A DNA stretch of 64,000 bases, taken from Flaviramulus multivorans. Its GTDB lineage: Bacteria > Bacteroidota > Bacteroidia > Flavobacteriales > Flavobacteriaceae. Where the stretch lies: assembly GCF_021728415.1 (NCBI RefSeq), contig NZ_JAKKDV010000001.1, positions 353,977 to 417,976 of the forward strand. The letters are read 5' to 3'. Of the stretch, positions 35,676-44,925 are shown one piece after another (the stretch's first letter is position 1; each line of letters opens with the position of its first letter). The notes beneath the pieces were generated by a model that was not told the origin of the DNA, did not search any database, and saw only the letters and a list, made by a program, of their open reading frames with translations. The position numbers and the translations under genes were made by a program.

Positions 35676-36851
35676 ATGAAACATATATTAACTTTATTCA
35701 TCGCTACATTACTTTTTACTTCTTGCAGAAGTGATAAAAACTCAAAATCTGTTGATGCTGTTATTGAGGAAGGGAACCTTACTAATATGAAGCTGAAGCG
35801 AGACGAGGTATTAAAATCTTACGATAGTATTGGAAAAATATTAGGTAAACTTGAAGTAGCTATTTCTGAAAAAGACACCCTAAAGCGCTTGCCTTTAGTA
35901 ACTACATTTAAAGTAAAAGATACCGTTTTTAAACACTTTTTAGATATTCAAGGCGATGTTGACACGAAAGAAAACTTAATCATATATCCAGAATTTTCTG
36001 GTACTCTTACAAACGTTTATGTTAAGGAAGGGCAAAACGTTTCAAAAGGGCAGATTCTAGCAAAGATTGACGATGGAGGTTTATCCAGTCAGTTAGCTCA
36101 ATTGCAAACACAATATGAACTGGCTAAAACAACTTTTGAAAGACAGAAACGCCTTTGGGATCAAAAAATAGGTAGCGAAATTCAATACTTACAAGCCAAA
36201 GCTAACATGGAAGGTCTAGAAAGCTCAGTAAAGCAAATGCAAGCACAAGTTGGCAAAACAACTGTAAGAGCACCTTTTAATGGTACTATTGATGAAATTA
36301 TAACAGATCAAGGTCAGGTGGTATCACCTGGAGGAAGCCAGTTAATGCGTATTGTTAGTCTTAAAAACATGTATGTAAAAGCTTCTGTACCTGAAAGCTA
36401 TTTAAGTTCTATAAAGGCAGGAACTTTAGTAAACGTTACATTCCCATCACTTGGAAAAACAACCGAAGGTAAAGTACGTCAGGTTGGTAATTTTATTAAC
36501 CCAAACAATAGAACTTTTGAGGTAGAAATTGCGGTACAAAATAAAGAGCAACAAATAAAGCCAAACTTAGTAGCCAATTTAGAAATCAATGACTACTCAA
36601 ATGCAAATGCTATAGTAATTCCCGATAATGTCCTTCAAGAAAATGCCAAAGGTGAAAAATTTGTTTATGTAATAGATTCTGTAGACAACTCAGAAGGAAA
36701 GGTAATTAAAACCCAAGTAAATACGGGATTATCTTACAAAGGTTTTATTGAAGTTTTAAACGGATTAGAAGCGGGTAAAACCATTGTTAAAGACGGAGCC
36801 ATTACTATGAGAGACGGCCTTACGGTAAAAATTCAATCACTACACAATTAA
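35676..36851 (+). CDS. RND efflux periplasmic adaptor (membrane fusion protein)
   Basis: A 391-residue lipoprotein (lipobox ending LFTSC, Cys17) of the HlyD/AcrA family. An N-terminal coiled coil (about 30-70) comes first, followed by a split lipoyl domain around a helical hairpin (YVKEGQNVSKGQILAKIDDG and VRAPFNGTIDEIITDQGQVV), a beta-barrel domain and the membrane-proximal domain. It bridges the RND pump at 36856 and the TolC channel. Confidence 0.93.
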   Translation: MKHILTLFIATLLFTSCRSDKNSKSVDAVIEEGNLTNMKLKRDEVLKSYDSIGKILGKLEVAISEKDTLKRLPLVTTFKVKDTVFKHFLDIQGDVDTKENLIIYPEFSGTLTNVYVKEGQNVSKGQILAKIDDGGLSSQLAQLQTQYELAKTTFERQKRLWDQKIGSEIQYLQAKANMEGLESSVKQMQAQVGKTTVRAPFNGTIDEIITDQGQVVSPGGSQLMRIVSLKNMYVKASVPESYLSSIKAGTLVNVTFPSLGKTTEGKVRQVGNFINPNNRTFEVEIAVQNKEQQIKPNLVANLEINDYSNANAIVIPDNVLQENAKGEKFVYVIDSVDNSEGKVIKTQVNTGLSYKGFIEVLNGLEAGKTIVKDGAITMRDGLTVKIQSLHN

Positions 36852-36855
36852 TACA

Positions 36856-39800
36856 ATGGAAAATAAAAAAGTAAAATATTTCGGACTGTCCTCTTGGTCA
36901 ATTGACAACAGGAAAACGGTTTTTGTAATTATTGCCATAATATTAATTGGTGGTTTATTAAGTTATTCTAGTCTTCCAAGGGAATCATTCCCAGAGATTA
37001 TAGAATCTAAAATTTACGTTAGTTCTGTTTATCCTGGTAACGCAGCTGAAGATGTAGAAAAGCTTATTACAAAACCCCTTGAAGAAGCGTTTGATGATAT
37101 AACTGGGGTAACCAAGATAACCTCAACGTCTGTCCAAGACTATTCCTCCATCCAGGTTGAATTTCAAGAAGATATAACACCTGATGAAGCTAAGGTTAAA
37201 ATTAAAGACAAAATTGACAATGTAAAAGCTCAACAAGATTGGCCAACCATTGATGGAGGTGTAAAGGTAGAACCAAATGCTTTTGATTTGAATATGTCTG
37301 AAATGATGCCGATAGCAAACATCAATTTAACAGGCGATTTCACTTCAGAACAATTAAAAGAATTTGCTGAATTGCTGCAAGATGAAATTGAAGAGCTCCA
37401 CGAAATAAAAGAAGCACAAATTCTTGGTGCCGAAGACAAAGAAGTTGAAGTTGCCGTTGATATTTTCAAAATGAATGCTTCAAATCTAAGCTTTGGAGAT
37501 ATTATTGGAGCTATACAAAGCGAGAATGTTACTATCTCCGGCGGTAATGTTGTTCAAAATGGCATGCAACGTAATATTAGAGTTCTAGGAGAAATAGATA
37601 ATCCGCAGGAGTTACAAAATATTGTAGTAAAAAACGATGGTGGGCGCATTTTACTGAGAGATATTGCTAAAGTAAACTTTAGAGAAAAGGACAGAACCAC
37701 TTTTGCTCGTGAATATGGACAACCTGTAGTCATGCTAAGCATCATGAAGAAAAGTGGCGAAAATATGATTGCAGCTATTGATAAAATTAAGGTTATACTT
37801 GACGAAGCTGTAGGAACCTATGTTCCCGACAATTTAAATATCTCAATAACAAACGATCAATCCACAAGAACAGAAGCACAGGTTTCAGAACTTGAGAACA
37901 GTATTATTTTTGGGGTCCTTTTAGTAGTTGGTGTTTTAATGTTCTTTTTAGGATTTAGAAACGCCATATTTGTTGGTATAGCCATCCCATTATCTATTAT
38001 GATGTCCTTTTTGGTATTGCCCATTTTCGGAGGTTTTATGGGAATGAATATTACACTAAATACTATGGTGCTTTTCGCAACTGTTATGGGGCTTGGTATG
38101 TTGGTAGACAATGGTATTGTGGTTGTTGAAAACGTATATCGACTAATGGACGAAGGTGTTCCACGTTTGGAAGCTGCAAAACAAGGAGTAGGTGAAATTG
38201 CATGGCCAATTATTGCTTCAACTGCAACTACATTAGCTGCATTTTTACCCTTAGGCTTCTGGCCTGGAATTATGGGTAAATTCATGATTTATTTCCCATT
38301 AACATTAGCAACCGTTTTAGGATCGTCATTGTTTGTTGCTCTTATTATTAACTCCATGTTAACTTCGGTCTTCATGAAAACAGAAGAAGCCAAAATGGAA
38401 CGAAAATCATTAGTAAAAATTAGTCTTGCGCTATTAGTTTTTGGGGTGCTATTAGTTATTTCCGGTGTTTTTGAAACACATATTATATTTCAAATTCTTG
38501 GACCAATTGGAGTATTGGTAGGTCTAGCTATGAGTTTTTGGGGTTGGCTACATCGTGATAAAACAGCATTTTTAAAAAATGGATTAGCAATTTTTAGCGC
38601 AGGGGTTTTATTTTCAGTACTAGGGTTTGTTGGAGGACCTAAAGCATTATTTGGTTTTGGTAATTTATTTATTCTGCTCGCTGGCCTGTTATGGCTTCAT
38701 AAATATTTTTTGTTGCCTTTATCGGATAAATTTCAATATAAGTGGTTACCTAAATTAGAAAATCGATATAAAAGTTTTCTAGATTTCGCATTAAAAGGAA
38801 GTAATGCCTATAAATTTTTCTTCGGAACATTTTCTTTACTTATTTTATCCTTTATTGTATTTGCCGTAAAACAGCCGAATGTCCTTTTCTTTCCAGAAAA
38901 CGAGGCTAATCAAGCCATTGTATATATAGAATATCCAGAAGGAACAGACATTGCAAAAACTAATGAAATAACTCAAGACATTGAAGCCAGGGTTATTGAA
39001 ACCTTAGAACAATTTACTTATCAAAAAGAAGGAAAGCCTTATAATTATATGGCTGAATCCATTATTTCACAAGTGGGTGAAGGTGCTGGTAATCCACAAA
39101 CAGATGGTGGTTCATCTGCCGAAATGCCTCACAAAGGTAAAGTTACTGTTTTATTTAGGGAATTTAAATATCGTGTTGATGAAAACGGAGATGCTATAAG
39201 TAGTAACAATGTACTTACCGCTATGCGAAAAGCGGTACAAGGTTATCCAGGAGTTTCGGTTATCGTTGATAAAAATCAGGACGGTCCTCCGGCAGGTTAT
39301 GCCATTAACCTAGAGGTTAAAGGTGACAATTACAATGAATTATTGGCAGAAGCTGAAAACATTCAACGTTATATTAATGAAAATAATATTCCTGGGATTG
39401 AAGAATTAAAGCTTGATGTTAACCAAAACAAACCAGAAATGGAGGTTTTTGTTGATAGAAAAAAAGCAGGTGAACTTGGTGTTAGTACCGCCATGATTGG
39501 TCAAACATTAAGACAAGCCATTTATGGTTTTGATGCCTCAACCTATAAAGAAGGTGAAGATGATTATGATATTTATGTTCGCTTTAATAATGAAAATAGA
39601 TACAATGAAAGCGCCTTATTTAATCAATCGGTAACGTTTAGAGATAACAATGGAGCATTAAAAAAAGTTCCTATCTCGTCAGTTGTTGAAAAAAGAAACA
39701 TAGCAACTTTCAGCTCTATTAAGCGTAAAGATTTAAAGCGTGTAATTACTGTTTATTCAAACGTACTTGAAGGTTATAATGCCACCGAAATTGTTGGAAA

Positions 39801-40494
39801 AATAGAAGCCTTAATGAGTGGTTATAAATTACCAAAAGGTGTTTCATATGAATTTACAGGTGAGCAAGAAGAACAAGCTAAAAACATGGCTTTTCTTAGT
39901 AAAGCTTTAGTCATCGCCTTAGCATTAATTCTTTTAGTTATTGTTGCTCAATTTAATTCCGTTAGTAAACCTGTCATTATTTTTGGCGCTATTATTTTAA
40001 GCTTTATTGGAGTATTATTCGGAATGGTAATATTCGGGAATGATTTTGTTATTATTATGACCATGATGGGAATCATAGCTCTTGCGGGAATTGTTGTAAA
40101 CAATGCCATCGTACTTATTGATTACACCCAATTATTGATTGATAGAAAGAAGTTGGAATTAGGTTTAGATGAAGATAGTTTATTAACTAGAGATCAATAT
40201 AGAGATGCTATTGTTGAAGGTGGACGAGCACGTTTACGCCCTGTTTTGCTTACAGCCATTACAACAGTTCTTGGTTTATTTCCACTAGCTTTTGGTTTAA
40301 ATATTGACTTCTTTTCCTTATTTACTGAATTTGATCCAAAAATATATATAGGTGGCGATAATACCATATTCTGGAAACCTATGTCGTTAACCATTATTTA
40401 TGGATTAACGTTTGCAACTTTTTTAACATTGGTTATTGTACCAGTTATGTTTTATCTATTAAATAGGGCAAAGATTAGGTTTGCAAATAGTTAA
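36856..40494 (+). CDS. RND-family efflux transporter permease, enlarged
   Basis: A 1212-residue inner-membrane pump of the AcrB/HAE family. It has the usual two repeats of six helices with two large periplasmic domains (LPRESFPEIIESKIYVSSVY near the start, proton-relay helix near 405-425 with MGLGMLVDNGIVVVENVY). Typical members are about 1050 residues. The extra length lies between helices 6 and 7 (about 510-640), where four additional hydrophobic segments are inserted. The start lies 4 bp after the adaptor stop. The substrate is unknown. Confidence 0.93.
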   Translation: MENKKVKYFGLSSWSIDNRKTVFVIIAIILIGGLLSYSSLPRESFPEIIESKIYVSSVYPGNAAEDVEKLITKPLEEAFDDITGVTKITSTSVQDYSSIQVEFQEDITPDEAKVKIKDKIDNVKAQQDWPTIDGGVKVEPNAFDLNMSEMMPIANINLTGDFTSEQLKEFAELLQDEIEELHEIKEAQILGAEDKEVEVAVDIFKMNASNLSFGDIIGAIQSENVTISGGNVVQNGMQRNIRVLGEIDNPQELQNIVVKNDGGRILLRDIAKVNFREKDRTTFAREYGQPVVMLSIMKKSGENMIAAIDKIKVILDEAVGTYVPDNLNISITNDQSTRTEAQVSELENSIIFGVLLVVGVLMFFLGFRNAIFVGIAIPLSIMMSFLVLPIFGGFMGMNITLNTMVLFATVMGLGMLVDNGIVVVENVYRLMDEGVPRLEAAKQGVGEIAWPIIASTATTLAAFLPLGFWPGIMGKFMIYFPLTLATVLGSSLFVALIINSMLTSVFMKTEEAKMERKSLVKISLALLVFGVLLVISGVFETHIIFQILGPIGVLVGLAMSFWGWLHRDKTAFLKNGLAIFSAGVLFSVLGFVGGPKALFGFGNLFILLAGLLWLHKYFLLPLSDKFQYKWLPKLENRYKSFLDFALKGSNAYKFFFGTFSLLILSFIVFAVKQPNVLFFPENEANQAIVYIEYPEGTDIAKTNEITQDIEARVIETLEQFTYQKEGKPYNYMAESIISQVGEGAGNPQTDGGSSAEMPHKGKVTVLFREFKYRVDENGDAISSNNVLTAMRKAVQGYPGVSVIVDKNQDGPPAGYAINLEVKGDNYNELLAEAENIQRYINENNIPGIEELKLDVNQNKPEMEVFVDRKKAGELGVSTAMIGQTLRQAIYGFDASTYKEGEDDYDIYVRFNNENRYNESALFNQSVTFRDNNGALKKVPISSVVEKRNIATFSSIKRKDLKRVITVYSNVLEGYNATEIVGKIEALMSGYKLPKGVSYEFTGEQEEQAKNMAFLSKALVIALALILLVIVAQFNSVSKPVIIFGAIILSFIGVLFGMVIFGNDFVIIMTMMGIIALAGIVVNNAIVLIDYTQLLIDRKKLELGLDEDSLLTRDQYRDAIVEGGRARLRPVLLTAITTVLGLFPLAFGLNIDFFSLFTEFDPKIYIGGDNTIFWKPMSLTIIYGLTFATFLTLVIVPVMFYLLNRAKIRFANS

Positions 40495-40502
40495 CCGTTA
40501 TT

Positions 40503-40532
40503 AAAAAGCCTCAACAAACGTTGAGGCTTTTT
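40503..40532. terminator. Terminator between the RND gene and the TonB receptor gene
   Basis: A 13-bp perfect stem (aaaaagcctcaac / gttgaggcttttt) with a 4-nt loop. Convergent genes on both sides can use it. Its stem nearly matches the terminator at 43545. Confidence 0.85.
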
Positions 40533-40552
40533 TAATTTAATTATGTGTGATA

Positions 40553-43423
40553 CTATTTCAATTTAAAGCTTAATCTTGCAAAAAGGAATCTACCACCAAT
40601 TCCAAATTGTTGAGATCGTCTTGACCAATCAAAACGCCCACCGCTTCTATTAGCTTCAATAGCTCTATCTGGATATACATCTAATAAGTTATTTGCTCCA
40701 ATTGTAAGTGTTAAGTTTTCAGAAGCTTGATACCCAAAAGATAAATCGGTTACTAATTTTGAACCAAATTCTTGTTGGTTAGCAACATTTGTTGTTGCCT
40801 CAGATACTTCACCAAACCAAACATTTCTTAAAAACACATTCCATTTACCCGTGGTTAAATTGTTTGTTAAATTAACTTTGGTTCGTGGTACAGCGGCTTC
40901 AAGATAAATTCTACTATCCTCTGGGAAATAGGTGCCAACTAACCCCGCATCTTCTAATACTTTAGAAGCTTTTATATCACCAACTTTTTTAGTTTTCGAT
41001 AATGTTCCAGATAAATCAGATTTCAATCTTGAATTTGTGCCAATATCCGTTTTATGTGTTAAAACAATATCCAGCCCTTTTGATTCTGTATCAATAGCGT
41101 TGGCAAAAAATGATGCAGCAGATGCATTCGCTTGTGAAAGCAAATTATCTAATTCTGTTCCAGTTCCAGGACCAGCAAATTGCCCTGTATAAACCACTCT
41201 ATCATCAATAGCTACAAAATAGCCATCTACGGTTAACGTTAAATTAGCCTCTGGCATTTTTGCCGTAAACCCTAAACTTATACTTTTAGAAGTTTCTTCT
41301 TTTAATTGAGGTATTCCTAATAATTTGGCTGCTCTACTATCATTTGAAAACGTTCCAACTTCAACAGGTATTCCATCTTGGAATATAGTTGACGTTGAAT
41401 TAAAATTTAACTGATGTAAAGAAGGCGCTCTAAATCCAGTGTTTAAAGCAGCTCTTATGTTAACGTTTTCACTAGCTTTTAATCGTGTCGCTAATTTAAA
41501 ATTAATAGTCGATCCAAAATCTGAATAGTTTTCAAAACGGGTTGCAAAACTTGCCAGAAAGGTTTCTGAGAAATCAGCTTCTAAATCAAAATAACCAGCA
41601 ATACTACTTCTATCTCGTGACAATTCATTTGCTGGACTAAATCCAGGGAATACTTGAGAACCTCCTGGTCTTCCATTTCCAAAGAAATCTACTGCAGGAC
41701 TTTGAGTTGGTAAAGTAATTAACTCTCCTTCTTGTGTATATTGTCCATAAGATGCTTCTTCTCCAGCAATAATTTCATAGTTTTCTAAACGATACTCCGC
41801 TCCAAAAGCGATATTTAACCCATTCATGATATCATCATAAAACTGATTTATATCAAGATTTACTGTATTTTGCATAAAATTAAAACCTCCTGCGTCAAAC
41901 GTTGTTGGCGATGCATTCTGGCGTGATGCATTAAACGTATTACCAATGGTGTAAAGAAATGCATTTTTACCCCAAGTATTGCTTAAATCGATATTCCAGC
42001 CATTAACAACCCCTTTTATTCCTACAGCTAATGATTTATCAGAAATAGTTGAATTAATTTCTGGTAAAAATCCATTTATGTAAGCTGGTGTATAGGTTCT
42101 ACTCTGGTTTGGCAATCTATAAAATCCTGCTGAGTTTCCTTTTCTAGAGCTCATTCCAGCAAATGAATACAATTCTGTTCCCTCTTCATCAAGTGGTAAC
42201 GACATATTTGCAAAGAAGCGTCCACCTCTAACTTCTGATTGACCAACACGCATATTAAAGTCACTTCGGGTTAACCCTCTTGCTGCTAATTCAGCGTCTG
42301 TGTTATCTGCACTCAAAATACCTTGTAGTTCAGCTTTAGTAGCTGTGGGACTTAAGCCCAAACCAGCCTCGTTTCCATATTGTATAACATCATCAACGTC
42401 ATCATCTAATAAATTCGCTAAGCTATATCCATCGTTATTTGCAAACCTCTCAACAGTGTTATAAAGGTTAAAAACTGAGCCTTCCCATTCTTTCATTCTA
42501 CTATAATCTTCTCTAAAATCAAAATCACCTGTAAAATTAATAAAGCCTCCTTTTTCTCCTAAAGCAAGTCCGTAATTAGCACTAATATTTACCGTTTCAC
42601 CATCAACACCTCCTGTTTGGTCATTGGCATTCTTAGCGAAGTGAGCCCCTGTAGTTACATTAAGTGTAAGTTCGTTCACAGAGTTATCTAATACAATGTT
42701 AATTACTCCAGCAATGGCATCTGAACCATACTGAGCAGCGGCACCATCTCTTAACACTTCAAGTCGTTGTATCGCCCCCGATGGAATAGCGTTTAAATCG
42801 GTACCAACACTACCTCTACCAAACGTTCCATTTACATTCACTAAAGATGAGTTGTGTCGTCTTTTTCCATTTATTAAAACAAGTACTTGATCGGGTCCTA
42901 AACCTCTTAATGACGCTGGGTCGATATGATCTGTTCCATCTGAAATGGTTTGCGTATTAGATGTAAAAGAGGGTGCTACGAAATTTAAAATTTGATTTAA
43001 ATTTACTTGAGGTCCTGCAGAAGTTAGCTCCGAAATATCAATAACATCAACAGGCACTGGTGTGTCTACTGCCGTTCTGCTTGGGTTTCTAGATCCAATA
43101 AGTACAACTTCATCTAAAGCAACCCCTTCTTGAAGTACGATAGAAATATTTCCTGATGAAGCAACACTTACCTCCTTGGTATTATACCCAACTGAAGATA
43201 CTACCAAAGTAACAGGAAAAGCATCAACGTTTAAAGTAAATTTACCATCAAAATCCGAAATGGCGCCGGATGTTGTTCCTTTCACTACGATGTTAGCTCC
43301 AGGCAATGGAGTATTACTACTCCCATCGGTGATTGTTCCTGTAATTGTTCCTTGTCCTAACAAGGTTAAAGGGAAAATCATAAGAACTAATAGGTTCTTT
43401 TTTAAGTGTAAAAAAATTTTCAT
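40553..43423 (-). CDS. TonB-dependent receptor with carboxypeptidase-regulatory domain
   Basis: A 956-residue outer-membrane receptor. It has a signal peptide (about 1-23), an N-terminal carboxypeptidase-regulatory-like domain (about 24-105), a plug domain (about 115-240; LRGLGPDQVLVLINGKRRH) and a 22-strand barrel ending in FARLSFKLK. It imports a ligand with energy from TonB-ExbBD. No SusD partner follows, and its layout is that of a classic siderophore/vitamin-type receptor. The ligand is unknown. It is separated from the SusCD pair by a terminator, so it is transcribed alone. Confidence 0.93.
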   Translation of the reverse strand: MKIFLHLKKNLLVLMIFPLTLLGQGTITGTITDGSSNTPLPGANIVVKGTTSGAISDFDGKFTLNVDAFPVTLVVSSVGYNTKEVSVASSGNISIVLQEGVALDEVVLIGSRNPSRTAVDTPVPVDVIDISELTSAGPQVNLNQILNFVAPSFTSNTQTISDGTDHIDPASLRGLGPDQVLVLINGKRRHNSSLVNVNGTFGRGSVGTDLNAIPSGAIQRLEVLRDGAAAQYGSDAIAGVINIVLDNSVNELTLNVTTGAHFAKNANDQTGGVDGETVNISANYGLALGEKGGFINFTGDFDFREDYSRMKEWEGSVFNLYNTVERFANNDGYSLANLLDDDVDDVIQYGNEAGLGLSPTATKAELQGILSADNTDAELAARGLTRSDFNMRVGQSEVRGGRFFANMSLPLDEEGTELYSFAGMSSRKGNSAGFYRLPNQSRTYTPAYINGFLPEINSTISDKSLAVGIKGVVNGWNIDLSNTWGKNAFLYTIGNTFNASRQNASPTTFDAGGFNFMQNTVNLDINQFYDDIMNGLNIAFGAEYRLENYEIIAGEEASYGQYTQEGELITLPTQSPAVDFFGNGRPGGSQVFPGFSPANELSRDRSSIAGYFDLEADFSETFLASFATRFENYSDFGSTINFKLATRLKASENVNIRAALNTGFRAPSLHQLNFNSTSTIFQDGIPVEVGTFSNDSRAAKLLGIPQLKEETSKSISLGFTAKMPEANLTLTVDGYFVAIDDRVVYTGQFAGPGTGTELDNLLSQANASAASFFANAIDTESKGLDIVLTHKTDIGTNSRLKSDLSGTLSKTKKVGDIKASKVLEDAGLVGTYFPEDSRIYLEAAVPRTKVNLTNNLTTGKWNVFLRNVWFGEVSEATTNVANQQEFGSKLVTDLSFGYQASENLTLTIGANNLLDVYPDRAIEANRSGGRFDWSRRSQQFGIGGRFLFARLSFKLK

Positions 43424-43544
43424 ATATGTTTTAGTTAGTTAATAATGTTTTAAAGTACGAAAAATTTTATTGGTTCAATGAAAATCGAATTTTATATCAA
43501 CCTATTGAAACTGTTAATTCATTAGTTTTACTCTATAAATTACA

Positions 43545-43578
43545 AAAAAGCCTCAACAAATGTCGAGGCTTTTTAAAT
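43545..43578 (-). terminator. Terminator of the susC-susD operon
   Basis: A 10-bp outer stem (aaaaagcctc / gaggcttttt), one A-C mismatch and two further pairs, 24 bp past the SusD stop on the minus strand. Confidence 0.75.
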
Positions 43579-43601
43579 ACAAATAATTATCTATTTGACT
43601 T

Positions 43602-44915
43602 TTAATTAATGTTTTCAGAAAAAGGTGTTGGGAAAGCATTAATTACATTGTCCCCTGCTCTATCAAGCGGAATATATGTTGAATTTAATCTATTTAATCT
43701 TCTTAAATCAATCCAACGATGTCCTTCACCTAATAGAGAATAACGTCTTTGATTCAAAACTTCTTCAATCAAATCGCTATCAGTTGTTCCTCCAGCATAC
43801 GGTGAAAGACCAGCTAAATTTCTAACAACATCGATAGCATTAATTGCCTCGGTATTATTAGAACCAATATTAGCTTCAGCATATATTAATATAAGTTCTT
43901 CATTTCTAATTAAGTAAACAGGCGCTGTGTTACTATCGTATATCGCAATTTGATAATTGGCCGAAAGTCCATCAAATGATGTTCCTCCTGTTAACTGAAA
44001 TGATTTTTGAGGAACTCTAGTATCACCAGCCTCTGCGTCATTAATCCAAGAATCGTGAATCATAAACTCTTGACCAGATTGTCCTGGTACATGATACTGC
44101 GCATTAGATATATCGTTTCCTGTAAGACCAAAAACATGAGCTACACCATCATAAAGTCCTCCATTAATATCAAAAAATGAATTACTTAATAATGATAAAG
44201 CCATACTATTATTCCCTTGGTATAAAGCTACTCTTGCAGCTATAGCTCTATTAAATTCACTAAAAGTTGAAGGTGTATCAAAACCAGAAAAACCTGAACT
44301 TAAATTAAAATCAAACGTAGCCGATGAACTTGATAAATCCCCATTTGCCTCATTCAACATGTCCATTATACCAGCTAAGGCTGTAGTGTAATCTACATTA
44401 GGCCCAAGATTGTCAGGGTCCGCTACATCTAATCTGATGCCATTTGAAAATTGTCTATTTGCAACCATTAATAAAGCATATGCTTTTAGTGTTTTTGCAT
44501 ATCCATAATAGCTATTTTTAACATCATCCGTAAATCCAGCTGCTGAATTTTCGACCGCTTCAATTAAAATATTAGCAGACTTCACAACTTTATACCAGGC
44601 CGCATAAGCTCTAGTTGTTAAAAACCCATTGTTATCTAGAGGTCCCTTTAATAATTCTCCAGTATAACGCGGGTCTACACCTGTAAGGTCGTAATACTCG
44701 CGTCCTAAAATGCTAACTGTATCATAATGGAACGCTAAATCGTTTCGCATTATCGCTTCTAGTCCTGTTGCCAATAACTGTATATCTGCTTGACTTGCTC
44801 CATCTGCAAAACTACTAACCGTAGGTGCATTTGGATTCTCTATTTCATCTAAATTACAACCAGAAACTATCGTGATTGCAATAAAAATTATAAGTTTTAA
44901 ATATATATTTTTCAT
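43602..44915 (-). CDS. SusD/RagB-family nutrient-binding lipoprotein
   Basis: A 437-residue surface lipoprotein (MKNIYLKL..., lipobox ending VSGC near residue 20) that caps the partner SusC channel and binds its ligand. TPR-like helices and the C-terminal pattern VYLIRNEELILIYAEANI with LNQRRYSLLGEGHRWIDLRR are hallmark RagB/SusD signatures. An upstream in-frame ATG at 44939 overlaps the SusC stop; the ATG at 44915 gives a proper lipoprotein signal and is preferred. It starts 10 bp after the SusC stop. No glycoside hydrolase is nearby, so the nutrient is not evident. Confidence 0.93.
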   Translation of the reverse strand: MKNIYLKLIIFIAITIVSGCNLDEIENPNAPTVSSFADGASQADIQLLATGLEAIMRNDLAFHYDTVSILGREYYDLTGVDPRYTGELLKGPLDNNGFLTTRAYAAWYKVVKSANILIEAVENSAAGFTDDVKNSYYGYAKTLKAYALLMVANRQFSNGIRLDVADPDNLGPNVDYTTALAGIMDMLNEANGDLSSSSATFDFNLSSGFSGFDTPSTFSEFNRAIAARVALYQGNNSMALSLLSNSFFDINGGLYDGVAHVFGLTGNDISNAQYHVPGQSGQEFMIHDSWINDAEAGDTRVPQKSFQLTGGTSFDGLSANYQIAIYDSNTAPVYLIRNEELILIYAEANIGSNNTEAINAIDVVRNLAGLSPYAGGTTDSDLIEEVLNQRRYSLLGEGHRWIDLRRLNRLNSTYIPLDRAGDNVINAFPTPFSENIN

Positions 44916-44925
44916 AATAATTTTT

